64,000 nt of DNA from Naematelia aurantialba (taxonomy: Eukaryota > Basidiomycota > Tremellomycetes > Tremellales > Naemateliaceae), in assembly GCA_021527695.1 (NCBI GenBank), contig JAKFAO010000007.1:248001-312000 (forward strand). The letters are read 5' to 3'. The position numbers and the translations under genes are program-made. Every line of letters begins with the position of its first letter. Position 1 is the first letter of the stretch. Shown in pieces: positions 11,042 to 23,000 of the stretch. Under the pieces are notes generated by a model. That model had not been told where the DNA came from. It did not search any database and saw only the letters and a list, made by a program, of their open reading frames with translations.

Positions 11042-13750
11042 ATGCGGTGGGCGCTCGACATCAACAACGGCGCATCGGCGCCATCGTTGTCATTCACGTC
11101 GACAGCAGCGTCGACCAGCGCTGAGAAGCGAGCACGGCACAGCCGACAAGCAGCAAGGTCGATACACGTCGGTCGGCCAGAGATACGCGACCGCGAGTCG
11201 TCGCTCCACCGCGACGCGGTCACCGGTAACATAAACACAAACACCGCTTCTGTCTCCGGGCTCCACACTGCCTCGTGTCACTCCGACAGCGAGTATCTTG
11301 GTCAACAGCAGCAGCGACGACAACAACAACAGCCGCAGCAGCAGCGACAACGACAACGACAACAGCAGCAACAACAACAAAAACAACAAAAACAACATCC
11401 ACCTCTTCGTCCGCACCACCACGCCGACCTCGACTACTACTCAGACTACGACAGCAGACCCACACCATTCTCGTACTCGACGCCGGACCTGCTCGGCCCC
11501 GCTGCCTACCGACACCAGTACCACGCGGTGTGGGACGTGTCTGACGCTGAGCAGTCTGGCCGCGGCGCGACATATCCGCACCGCGCTGCAGCCTCTACCT
11601 ACGACCTCACAGGCGTGTCAAATAAATCCAACGTGCTCGGCGTTGTAAACATGTCGAGCCCGTCGACGCCGACGACGACGTGGGACCACTGGCCAAACGT
11701 GAGTTTGTGGAGTACGAGGAGCAGTCTCCCCTTTTAGACCCGTGATGCGCAATGCGTGATGGGTGTGTGATGGGTGCGTGGTGTGACGATGGATGATGCG
11801 TCGCTGTCTGGCGGCGGGTCGCCAGCCACGTCCCCGTCCCCTCCCCCGTCAGCTTTCCTTTTTCCCAATCTGACTCATCCCCGCACATCGCCCACCTCTC
11901 CATTGTCTCGTCTGCTCTAGTGGCCGTCTGCTCTAGTGGGCGCGACTGCCGGTCCAGCATATTACCACCCCTAGCGCACTAGCCGCAGCACCACCACCCT
12001 CACCACCATTACCCATTACCCATACCGTCCCCCCACTACTGCCACTAGCACTAGTGGTCAATTTGGCCAGTGGCCTAGTCGGCTTGAACATCAACCACCG
12101 TCATCCTCCATCCTGTTTGCCCCGTGGCACCATCACTCTCATTCTCCGCCCCGTAGTCCCGTAGTTAGTCTGGTCGCGTTGTCCCTCGCCGTGTATTTCT
12201 GCCTCTGCGCTAGTGCATGGCCTGCACCTCCCGCCTCGTATAAGAGACGTGTATGCACCTCGCAAACCCGCGTACGGAGACTCACGCCCTGCAGCACGAC
12301 GCGAGCGACATGGCCGTCTCGGCGTCGACCTCGACCTCGACACCGCCATCGCCCGCCCGTCCACCGCGCTCGCAATTACGCAATGCGCCAGTCCCTCCTC
12401 TCCCTCCCATGTCACCCCTCCCTACGCCGTCCACATCGGCTCTCCCAACCCCTGCCACGTCGGCTCTCCCTACCCCTTCCATCTCGCCGCTCCCTACTCC
12501 TTCCATTGCAGCTCCAGCTCCAGCCCCAGCTGCCGCTCCCGCTTGCACTGCCGCGCCCACTCCCTCGCGGAGGCCCTCGCAGCCGCCGAAAGCGGCCACG
12601 CCGCCGAGTCCCGCACATACCCTCCCCACACCGTCGCTGTCGTCGTCTTCGTCGTCCGACCACGATTTAGATCAGCCCTTGTTCATCGGCCGCAAGCAGC
12701 GAAAGAACGGCGGCGGCGGAGACCCGTTCCGCGTCAAGGATGGGGCAATGACGCGCGCGCCGTCTTCCGGCGTGTACACTCGTATGTCTGCCCGTATCGC
12801 ATGTCTTTCATGTCTTCCATCACTTCCGTATTTCCCTGTCTTCCTATATCGCCCACCTCGTCCCAACTCTGAGCTCATCATACACCTGGACCCAGCTGAC
12901 CCCCGCAGCACCCACATTCCCCGGTGCCCAGGGCCCTCGACCGTCCCACTTCCCCACTCACGTCTACACTCCCCCCGGATTTGCGCTCTATCCCATCCGC
13001 CCCCAACCACAGCCAAACACCTACCGTGACGGTGACGTGTCGGCGCCGGGTGCTGGTGGTGCTGGTGCGGATGCTGGTGCTGGTACTGGTGCTGGTACTG
13101 GTGCTGGTGCTATTGCTGGTGCTGGTGCTGCTGCTGGCGCGCCGATCTACCTGCGCACAGCATCCATGTCGTCCTCTGCCTCTGCATCCGACGAGTTGGG
13201 AATACACACGCCGCCTAGCTCACGGTTCTCGCTCACGCGCGCCAAGTTTGGGCTGCGGCGTATCAGCCACACGCTCGTCACCCCGCGGACCCCGAAAGAC
13301 GACTACTTTCAATATGGAGCTTCGTCGCCCCTGGTGACCCGTACGCCAGGACAACCGACGGCGACCTGGCCCACTGGGACGGGAATGGGACCGGGAATGG
13401 GACCGGGAATGGGACCGGGAATGGGGCCGGGAATGGGGATGGGAGTGGGAATGGGAGTAGGTGGTGGGGGTGGGCCGCACCCCCCTCTGAGCGCTGGGTC
13501 GACCGCATCCGCAAGCAGTGGGTGGCCAGCGACGCCGCCAGGACACGGGATGGGCGTGGGCCTGGTCGAGCGCGAAGGCAGAACGGGGCGCGTCTTGTTC
13601 GAAGACGAGCACGGGATGATGAGCAAGGCGGGCGTGGGCGTGCTGACGCGCTCGATCGGCTCGAGCCCCGACGTCAGGAAGGCGCGAAGGAAGCCGGTGC
13701 CGCGGATCGCGGACGAGGATGAGGATGACGAGGGCGTGCATGCGCTGTAG
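11042..13750 (+). CDS. Low-complexity protein of unknown function
   Basis: I do not recognise a domain. Segment 1 (11042 to about 11700) has a Gln-rich tract near 11306-11397 and Tyr/His/Ser-rich sequence, ending at a GTGAGT donor in ...TWDHWPN. The last two blocks are better supported. One ends at a GTATGT donor near 12781 ([18 protein letters not shown]). The next begins after CCCGCAG near 12907 and reads [13 protein letters not shown]..., a (Gly-Ala)n run (13050-13135), [19 protein letters not shown], a Gly-Met-Gly-Pro repeat (13378-13450) and an acidic end ([13 protein letters not shown]). Exons between 11700 and 12300 are unresolved; a 46-nt intron at about 12251-12296 would join an upstream frame to ...[10 protein letters not shown]. 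It could be two genes. Likely a largely disordered protein. Confidence 0.5.
13378..13450 (+). repeat. 12-nt coding repeat (Gly-Met-Gly-Pro)
   Basis: Units of GGAATGGGACCG repeat four to five times and then degrade into GGAATGGGAGTG, giving GMGP then GMGV. It lies inside the low-complexity gene and keeps frame. Confidence 0.9.
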
Positions 13751-13806
13751 TCCCTTGGGAGTGCACGCTGTAGTCTCTTGGGAGTGCAGGCTGTAGTCTC
13801 TTGGCT
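13744..13806 (+). repeat. Three direct repeats of about 23-26 nt at a stop codon
   Basis: CTGTAGTCYCTTGGGAGTGCA is repeated twice and begun a third time. The first copy includes the TAG stop of the low-complexity gene, so the array probably arose by duplication of the end of its coding region into the 3' UTR. Confidence 0.8.
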
Positions 13807-14154
13807 GTCTGCGAGGCGAGGCACGAGATAGGAACGAGAGGAAGGGGCGGTCTTTGGTTGCGGAGTGAGAGGTCGAGGCTGCATCTCAAGTGCGGAAATG
13901 AGGTCGTGAGAGTGTCGCTATGGACATTGGGCTGCTGGGACCGTTGTCATCTCTGTAACAAGCGTACTGTAACAAGCGTATAATGACATCGTGTATGGTC
14001 GCATCAAGTTACTTTATAAGATGTGTGTATACAACTGCGGAGTCTAACGCCATCTCCTTACTGGACACCGAGCGTGGCCGAGCGCGGGTCGTTACGACGG
14101 CCCGTGCAAGCCAGCGCTCGACTATACGGATATACGGCACTGGAGACTGGGGCT
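13751..14154. other. Convergent intergenic region
   Basis: Both flanking genes end here, so it should contain two 3' UTRs. Apart from the direct repeats next to the left stop codon I see no structured element. Confidence 0.5.
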
Positions 14155-15197
14155 CTAGCTGGTAGTGTTGGTGTTGAGAATGTTGGTCGGGGGCACATAG
14201 GTCCTTAGGAGCTCGTCCCCCGTGTGGTTAAATACCACCGTCTGGCCAACCCTGGCGTCTGTGTCAGCGTCGGAAGCAGTAGCCCGCAGCCCGCAGCGTA
14301 GTAGCGACCCGTGGTCGGCGGCTCGTCCACTCACGTAGGATACCCCACGACATCCAGGTCCTTGCGCTCTCCACCGACGAGGTACTCGAGCCCTTCGGGC
14401 CCTGCGCGGACGGTATGCGTCCAGCGGGCAGATACGACGCCGCCTGGAAGGCCGATAAAGTCGCCCGGGGCGATCGGCCGCTCCTCACGCGGCAGGTCGG
14501 GGTGGGTGGACGCGGTAGACGTGGACGTCAGGTGGGGGATGTGCGGGTGGGGCTGGAGGGACGAGGTGGCAGATTGCGAAGAGGAAGCGAGGGGAGACTG
14601 GAAGGCGGGGCAGTCGGACGAGGCATCGAGCAGGACCAGGTGGCCAGAGCCTTTGAGGATGTACAGCCATTCCGTGGTGGTGAGGTGGTAGTGCGGGGTC
14701 TGTGCGAGTGCCGCGGTAGGTTGCAGTTGCAGGATACAAGAGAGGAGGAGAGAAAGAGAGAAAGAGACGAGGAGACGAAGAAAAATGGCATACAATGTCA
14801 GCGCAATGGACAGCGCTTTATATTCGCAACGCAAAATGAACTCACGCAGGAATAGTTGCCAGCTGGGAGGTTGACCTTGACGACCCCTAGGCCCTGGAGC
14901 CCGACTGCGAGGTCAGCATGGCTTATCCGGGGCTACTTTGGACCGAATCCAAAGGCAGTCGCACCGCCGTTCACAGCCCGTATTCCACACCATTCACATC
15001 CATCTGTGCCCGATACCATGCACACACCGCGGCAACCACAGCGTCACCGAGGTGCACGATCACTCACGGATGTCAGACATGTAGGCGTGCGACCTGACTG
15101 CTCCCGGGTCCAGCATGTGCGGAAACGTCTGCATGCTGTCTTCGATCTCGGCGGCCGTGAGCAGCGGGTGGAACGGCTTGCGTTCTTGTCTCAGCAT
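14155..15197 (-). CDS. Cupin-domain protein
   Basis: A single-domain cupin (small beta-barrel, often metal-binding) of unknown substrate. Exon 1 (from ATG 15197) reads MLRQERKPFHPLLTAAEIED and ends SHAYMSDI. Exon 2 (about 14854-14904) gives LGLQGLGVVKVNLPAGNYS. Exon 3 starts TPHYHLTTTEWLYILKGSG and ends at a GTGAGT donor after DVVGYP. The last exon gives VGQTVVFNHTGDELLRTYV and a stop at 14155-14157. The segments HYHLTTTEWLYILKGSG and PGDFIGLP...HTVRAG correspond to the two conserved cupin motifs, with His and Glu in the expected metal-ligand region (HxH...E). No signal peptide is seen. The long third exon has a Ser/Pro/His-rich insertion between the motifs. Confidence 0.8.
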
Positions 15198-15451
15198 GGT
15201 GGGCGAGTACAGAGCTGTCGAGCTGGAAGAGTGCTGGATGTCGAAGAGGGCTGGATATTAGGCAAGCTGGTGTTGAGAATGAAATGACTCTCTTGTCACT
15301 GGCCGCTGGGAGCTCGTCCTGCTTGGTTGACGTCACGTCGCGTCACGTCCAAAAGTGGCTGCTGGCTGATCCGAAGATATCGGGCGAACATCTCAATCCA
15401 AGGCTCATGCTCACACCGCCCACCACCCAAGCTCACCGTTGCTCAACGCCC

Positions 15452-16539
15452 TCACTTGACCAACGCAGTACGCCACCTGACTGCCTCGTATCCCCATCCA
15501 ATATGCACCACGCCAGCAGCCAGCACGAGCCACGGACTTTGGCCCCAGAAAACCGCCACTTCCGTCGTATCGCTGCCGTTGTTTGAGCCAACGGCATTCC
15601 CGATGATGGCTGCTTCGACGACGAATGCGATCCCCGTGAATCTGCAGAACATGGCTTCAGCGCGCGTACACCAGGCTGCAGACAAGAGAGTCCCGCTGTC
15701 ACTTTGCTCGGGGAATTTATCGGAATCATGCAGATCATCGAGAGGACGTGCGGGAGTCACGGAGTCACGGAGATCATCGAGGGGACTTACAGGAAACACA
15801 CGGTCACGGAGATAAAGTGGATCTGGGCAAGCGAGTAGAGCTTGTCGGCGTTCGGGGCGGGAGACGTGCGGTACGAGTACTGGATGGTATAGCTATGGTG
15901 AAACCCGGACACCAGGACCAGACAGAATGCTGCGCAGAGTCAGGCGAGACGCGTCATGACGCCTGGGTGGACGAAGGGGCAGAGATGGGGTAGGCGGACG
16001 CCGCTCACCGACGACAGATAAGACGGCCGCTTTGCTGAGGTTGTTTTCGACGTCGGCGGGGAGGGGGAAGCCAAAGTAGTTGGCGGGAATCTGATATTGC
16101 CACCCGCGAAAGATACAGCCTTGTTTCGCGGTGATGACGAGATCCGAAACGTTGTATCCGCAACTACAACAGTCAGCTCACGTCCGCCCGTAAGGGGGAA
16201 TAGACGATGTGGAGGAGGTGCGCGACAAAGCGACAGAGCCAGGACAGACTAATTTTGACCCGCAAATCTGATCTGTGAGTGGTCAGAGACGAGCATCGCT
16301 GGTGGCAAAAAGGCACTGACCACCTGCGTCGAGGTGCTGACGCTGCAGTACCATACGCTGTCGGCGCTGCTGAATGCCGCAACGGCAAGTAATATGGCTG
16401 AAATGGCGGGATAGAGGAGGTGGTATGGAAGGCCCGTCGTCCTGCTTGGCGGGGCCATTGCGTCGCGTTTGCCTGGTTCACCAAGTCTGAAGGATGCGCT
16501 GAGATCCTGCTCCAAGTGCGGCGAGGCTGACTTGTCCAC
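15452..16539 (-). CDS. Small multi-pass membrane protein, family not recognised
   Basis: Exon 1 contains the hydrophobic stretch HLLYPAISAILLAVAAFSSAD followed by SVWYCSVSTST. Later exons give CGYNVSDLVITAKQGCIF...YFGFPLPADVENN, then AFCLVLVSGFHHSYTIQYSYR...LAQIHFISVTVCF, joined to LFTGIAFVVEAAIIGNAV and SPWLVLAAGVVHIGWGYEAVRW before the stop at 15452. Three to four membrane segments with a Cys-containing first loop fit a four-span topology (for example SUR7/PalI-like), but I see no diagnostic motif. The ATG may be at 16539 or 16458 (MAPPSRTTGL). The junction after STSTQ is not resolved: no splice choice gives a hydrophobic intermediate exon and keeps phase. Confidence 0.6.
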
Positions 16540-17255
16540 TCTAGTCGAGGATGGTTCAGTAGGGGAGACGATGTGCTGCAGCCAGCGGGGAGAGTACCCC
16601 AGTTCAGCAAGCTACGGTCTGGCCTTGCGTTACGTGGCTTCGGCTTCGAATATGCTCAACGGTTCGGAAGGTCAAAGGAGAGGCTGGAGTGGTGATGTAA
16701 ATGTCGATGCCACTGTCACCTCCAGGATTACTTCTGTATACATAAATCTAAGAGCTCCTCCACCAGGGCTCGGCAAGAGCCACTGAGCCCCCTTGACCTG
16801 TGACGAGCACCTAGGAGGGTTCGCTCGAGCCAGGGTGGCCCAGCATTGAATGAAGTCAAACACCTAACCAGGAAGCGTGCTGGCCGCCAAAAGATCTGCA
16901 CGAGTCAAAGTACATTACTGACCCCTCATTTCGAAAACTCTCGACACTGTGAATACCGCTCACTGTGTCGCCGAGCTCGCCTTGCCTTCAAGTCCCCCGC
17001 GAAGACTCATGAAGAGACACGGACCCCTCCCACAGTCATTATCTTATCAGACCGGGACGAAAATGCCACGCAACATTGATTGCCGTACCTGATACTTTCC
17101 ACCTTCGCCTACTTGGCATCTCATACTCACACCCTCGGATCCATTGCAGTCACCAGGAGCTTGTCGTCGATCGTCCGCATGGGGCGGTGACATCAATCGT
17201 CCACGCCGCTGGTCAGCTGGTCGTAGCTCCGAGGTTCTGTCTGTCTACCTGAAAA
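16540..17255. promoter_or_regulatory. Divergent intergenic region
   Basis: About 0.7 kb between the membrane protein (-) and the chromodomain gene (+). It should contain both promoters. No coding frame or repeat of note is seen. Confidence 0.5.
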
Positions 17256-19853
17256 ATGTCCCGCCATGAGCTCACCCCGTCCTCTTTGCCCGAGACGGAC
17301 TTTGACGCCTCGGGCTCAGGGGAGATCTGGACCGTCATCCACATTCTCGACGAGCGCGGGCCTCGCCAGACCGGCGAGTACCTCGTGCAATGGGACGGCA
17401 TCGATCCTGCCACCGGAAAGCTGTGGGAGCCGACGTGGGAGAGACGGCAAAACTGCAGAGCCGATTCTATTTCAGATTGGAAAACCCGCAAGGCAGCGGA
17501 CCCATCGATCGTAGGAACGGAAGGCCAGTGGTGGAAGGGACGGGCAGCTGCGGAAAGACGTGCCAAGGCCGAAGCGGCGGAGCTCAAGAAGGCCAAATCC
17601 CATAAGAGGAAGGCCGAGGACAAGGCGGACGGCGGTGGAGGAAAGAGAAGCAGGAATGGCCATGTTCGTCAAGCTTCAAATAGTGAGTTCCGCTCGGAGA
17701 GGGACTGGCGACTGACCGTCCAGCTGCCTCGACGACGTCGCAACATCAGCCTTCGTCGCCTATAGCTCCGGCGCCGGCCAGAGTGACACGACAGCGACTG
17801 AAAGGCTCAACATCTGCAGAGCCGATACCACCACCAGCAGGCCGTACAGCCCGAGCCCATGCGAAGGCTCAGTCATCAGTCTCTTCTCTTGACGGCACCG
17901 GGGTAACGACAGGACGTCGCCGCCCGAGGGAGCAGGATGAGCCTATCGTGCTCGAAGACTCGAGCAAATCACCATCGCCTGCCCGGCATGACGGCGAGCC
18001 AGAGGAGAATCAAGCTCGTGCGAGTGCCGGACCGTCTGTCGCTGCTTCAGAACAGGAGATACACCCAAAACGACAAAACGGTTTGCGGCCAGTACCTCAA
18101 CCATCCCCTTCTGTATTCCATCCGTACTTGGAGCCAGCTGCAACCGATCATTCGACGCAATCAACTAGGTCAATTCCCCAGTCGCAGGCGGATCCGATCG
18201 CAGACTTCTCGAGTCCCGCGCGGGAGAAGCGAAGTCAGGCTGCCCCGACACCACCCGAGGTCCCTTCCATGGACTCGCAGGACTTGAAGCCAGAGACGCA
18301 AGATTCCACACCCCCGCCGAGAACAATCTCTCGGTATATTGACGGGGAAGAGGTCATCGTAGTGCTGAGCGAGAGTCCAGAGGTGGAGACAAACCAGGTT
18401 GGAGGCGAGGAGGAACATGCCGAGAACGAAGAGGCCTTCGCCGTGGCGGTCGATGTGGTCGAGACACGCGAGGTACAGATTCAGACGATACCGGAGAGCA
18501 GATTGGCAGAAGAGTTGGATGTCGGCGGTGACGATGCCGATCTAGACTTCCTACAGGTGAGCGGGCAAATTCCTCTTGAGGTAGGCGCAAGCTGACGTTG
18601 CTTAGTCGGTCGATCAGTTGGCCGAAGAGGCCGGCGGACAACTGGAAACGTCAGGTCAGTCACCTGCCGAATATTGTCGATGGTGTGCTGATATGCGTAG
18701 GCCATCGCTGCGAATGGCTAGGGTGCGGCGAGAATTTCGTCTCAGCGGCAGATCTTGCGTCGCACGTCCGGGCCCATGGTGATGCAATCTTTCCTCTGCC
18801 TGTAAGCACCATGTCATCGTTCCTTAGTCATGTCTGATCGGTACGTAAGACTCATAGTGCCGAGTCCTTGGCAGAGGCGCCACCCCCTGCCGAAGAAGCG
18901 CTGAACAGTGCGCATTCAGCGCTTGTCGAGGAGTGCGATGCTCGCATCGCAGCTCTCGAGGAAGAGAACGCAAAACTTCATCGGCGCCTGGCATCTGCCT
19001 CGTCCTCGAAGAACTCACTACAAGACGACTTTGCATTCGTGCGACACCAATACAACGAGGCGGCTACTCGTGCTGTCGAGGAGGTCCGAGCAGCAGACGA
19101 TCTACGGTCGCAAAATGCGCGTTTGAAAGAGCAATTGACTCTCGGCCTGAAGCAGAAAGATCTCCATTACCAGGCTGTCCAGCGGCAGCGGGGCGATGAT
19201 GCTAAGCAGTTGCGGATGCAGCTCAAGGTCTACCAAGACCAGGCGACTATGACCGACAGGATCCGACAAAGAGCCATTCTATATCCCAAACTCCGAACGG
19301 AAAATACAGAGTTGAAGGAAAAGCTGCAAGCTGCGGAACACAGAGCTGCTGTGCTGGTTGAGCGCAACGAGTCCCTGGCCGAGCAGATCGAGTGGTATCG
19401 TGCCAAGCAGATGGGCGTCCTGGACACTGACAAGTCTGAAGACGATGACGACGACTATGGGAGTATGTCGGATACGGACGAAGCCTCGAGCTCGGTTGAC
19501 GGGGCTGCCAAGCCGGCCGATATCGCGTACACCACCCGAAGTCGACACATCACCAGTTCAGGCGATGTGTTTTCGTCGTCGCAGATTGCGCCAGAGCCGG
19601 CGATGCAAGGTTTTGAGAAAGCAGGTGTCGACGACGAGGCGGTGGAAGAGATCATAGGCGCAGAGGAGAGGTGGTTTGCATGTACGGCACGAGATGCACA
19701 TCATCCTGAAGCGTGCCGCATCATCACGCGGACCGAAGCCGTGAGTCTGCCTCTGGTTGTACCGTAGCTGGCATTGGCTGACCTTGACAGGATATGCGAG
19801 CTCATGCACGACTGCATATTGAGAGAGCCTTTCAACATCCGGTGTCGCTATGA
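17256..19853 (+). CDS. Chromodomain protein with two C2H2-like fingers and a coiled coil
   Basis: Probably a chromatin-associated nuclear protein. Residues about 24-75 form a chromodomain (EIWTVIHILDERG...EYLVQWDGI...LWEPTWE). Two of the HP1-type aromatic cage positions are Trp; the third, normally Tyr/Phe after WxG, is Ile. A Lys-rich segment with KRKAEDK and KRSR (possible NLS) follows. The 17682-17725 intron joins it to a long disordered acidic region. A small exon near 18707-18806 encodes a C2H2 finger (CEWLGC...HVRAH, C-x4-C-x12-H-x3-H). The next exon is a long coiled coil (EECDARIAALEEENAKLHRRL onward to about 19430). The last intron joins a second finger-like motif, CTARDAHHPEAC followed by x12-H-x3-H (MRAHARLH). 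The stop is at 19851. The exact acceptor before ...SLAEAPPPAEE is uncertain (CCGAG preferred for phase). I cannot assign it to a named family. Confidence 0.75.
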
Positions 19854-20095
19854 TGCGAGTCCCCGTACCCGCGTAGTGTAGTCTGCCATGTAGCCCATAG
19901 CCATGCATTCTGCGTTATACATTGCTACATTATAACTAACATAGCTGAAAACTCTGAAGAGTAGAATGCCCGGATCCGAAACCTCGCGTCAATGTTGAAA
20001 TTTCAGTCGAAGCCTTTGTTACGCATTCCACACTTACATCCCATCTTTCTGTAGATCGCTCATCCGACCAGACTCGAGCCGTCGTTGCAGGCGGG

Positions 20096-23000
20096 ATGTC
20101 CAACACGTTTGCCGTCCCATTACCGAATACGAGGGTACGTGGCCGTGACGACCCTCGCATACCCGTGCTGACCAGTCCGGCTGTCGTAGAACGTCACCAT
20201 CGTCGCCCATGTCGACCATGGCAAGACGTCGTTTGCCGACTCGCTCCTGTCGAGCAACAACATCATCTCGTCGCGCATGGCTGGCAAGTTGCGCTTCTTG
20301 GACTCTAGAGAGGACGAGCAGGAGCGCGGAATCACGATGGAGAGCTCTGCGGTGCGTCCGCGACCATGCTGCACCTTGCACCTTTCTTCACCTGGCCGTG
20401 TGTCGGTGTCTTGACATTTAACCACTTTTCTGTGTCCGTGTCTTAACATCTAACTATCTTTCGGAGCCACCATGTGCCATATCCTGACTTTTAACCACCT
20501 TTCGGCAGCCACCATGTGCCGTGTCCTGACTCTAACAGGTGTCGCTGCGGTTCGACATGAACCGCTTAGGTCCAGAAGGCCAGGGTGTGTCTACAACTTG
20601 CTTGCAACTGCGCGGGTGACTGCTAACACACGCAGCATCGACGTCGAAGCATATCTGCAACCTGATCGATACCCCCGGTCATGTGGACTTTGCATCTGAA
20701 GTGTCGAGCGCCTCACGTCTCTGCGACGGGGCGCTCGTGCTCGTCGATTGCGTCGAAGGGGTCCAGACACAGACGATTGCTGTCCTCCGCCAGGCCTGGA
20801 TCGACCGCTTACGCCCTCTGCTCGTGATCAACAAGATGGACAGGCTGATTACCGAGCTCAAACTCTCCCCGTCCGAGGCATACCACCACCTGTCTCAGCT
20901 GATCGAGCAAGTCAACGCAGTCATGGGCAGCTTCTACGCCTCTGAGCGCATGGAGGACGATCTGCGCTGGCGCGAAGAGCGGGAGCGGCGCCTCGCAGAG
21001 CGCTCCGAACGACAAGGCGAGGTCTTAGACGATGCCGAGGCGGCAGAGGACGAGGGCATAGCGTACGAGGAGAAGGAGGACGAGGACCTGTACTTCGCCC
21101 CAGAGCGCGGCAACGTCCTCTTTGCCAGCGCGATCGATGGCTGGGCGTTCAGGCTGGGCAAATTTGCGCGCCTCTACGCGGAGAAACTCGGCATCAAGGA
21201 GGGCAATCTGCGGCGCGTGCTCTGGGGCGACTGGTACCTCGACCCAAAGTCCAAGAGGGTGGTAGGAAGGAAGCGGCTGGCCGGACGGAACCTCAAACCG
21301 ATGTTTGTCCAGTTTGTCCTGGAGAACATCTGGCGAGTGTACACCACCGTCTTGGGCGACTAGTAAGTCGTCTATCCTGTCGCATGGCTGAGCCCCAGTA
21401 ATCCCGACGCGGTGACCAAGATCGTCAATGCTTTGTCTATCCGTGTGGCTCCGCGCGAACTCAAGTCGAAAGACACGCGCAACCTCCTTACTCTGATCAT
21501 GCAACAATGGCTCCCGCTGTCAACGGCCACATTCCAGGCTGTGGTCGATATCATCCCTTCCCCCTCGGCAGCCCAGGCTCTTCGACTCCCGTTCATGCTG
21601 CATCCTGAAAAGGCCGCTGTATCGACAACACCACTGCCACCGACCAACGAGCTGGAACGGGGTCTCTATGCGTGCGACCAAAGCAAAGAGAGCCAGATCG
21701 TCGCGTACGTCAGCAAGATGTTTGCTGTCCAGCGAGGGGAATTGCCCGAGTACAAGCCGAGGGGAATGACTGCAGACGAGATGCGACAACGAGGCAGGGA
21801 GGAGCGAGAGAGGCGCGCAGCCACACAAGCAGCGCCTACCAACGGCGTAGCGATGGACGGCGTCGAAGGGCTTTCAACGCCGCTCGAAGAGTTGACGATC
21901 GCGCCGGGTCCTACCGCGGAAGACGGGCGCGGCAATGGCGACGCCGAACCGGCAGCCACCGCCACTGTAGCACCGGCAGTGGCAGAATCCTCAGAAGTCT
22001 TACTCGGCTTCTCGCGGGTCTTCTCCGGCGTACTGCGCCGCAATACCCCGATCCTCGCTACTCTGCCGAAATTCGACGTCGAGCTCCCGGCCAACCACCC
22101 ACGAAACGCTCGGTACGTCTTGAGGGCGACCATCAAGGACCTGTACATGATGATGGGCCGGGATCTGGTCGCTGTCGACGAAGTGCCTGCTGGGCATGTG
22201 TGTGCGATCGGAGGGCTCGACGGTGTGGTGCCTAGGAACGCGACGCTGTGGGCACCGAATAGCAACGGTGTTGGGCTCAAGATTCCAGACTCGGAACTGG
22301 TCAACCTCGCAGGCGTTTCAATGCAGGTGCGTCGTCTTGCGTCCCTGGCCGGGACTGGTGTTGAGCTGTCACTGACACATAAACCCAGTCGGCTCCGATC
22401 GTTCGCGTGGCGCTGGAACCGGAGAATCCAAGTGAGTTGGCTGCCGAGTGACGAGACGTACAGTTGGCTGACCTGTCCAGGCGACATGAGCAAGCTAGTT
22501 CACGGTCTGCAGATCCTGAACAGCGCCGATCCCTGCGTGGAATACCTTGTGCAGGAGACTGGCGAGCACGTGATTCTTACTGCAGGAGAGTTGCACCTCG
22601 AGGTCAGTGGTCTTTGCGCCGAATTGAGCCATGCTGATGACTCGCAGCGATGTCTCAAGGACCTCCGAGAGCGGTTCGCCAAGTGCGCGATCCAGAGGTC
22701 GCAGACGATTGTGCCTTTCCGCGAGACGGCCGTGAAGGCTCCAGGTAGGTCGGCATGGAATGTGCCCGCTTGACACTGACGATATGCTGACACTACGCAG
22801 ACATGGCTCCGCCAAAGACTCCAGATGCACCGCGCGGGACTGTACACGGCTCGTTGTTTGATGGTCTTGTCGCATTTACCATTCGCGCCGTGCCCCTCCC
22901 GCCAGCCGTGATCGACTTTCTCCTCGCACACACCAGCTCCATCGCTCGCATGGTCTCGCAGCGAGAAGAAAACGACGCCACCGAGCAGGACTCGCAGGAG

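Noticed and set aside
11306..11397. CAG/CAA run as a non-coding microsatellite
   Set aside because: It mixes CAG, CAA and CGA codons and stays in one frame within a longer open frame, so it is better read as a coding Gln-rich tract.
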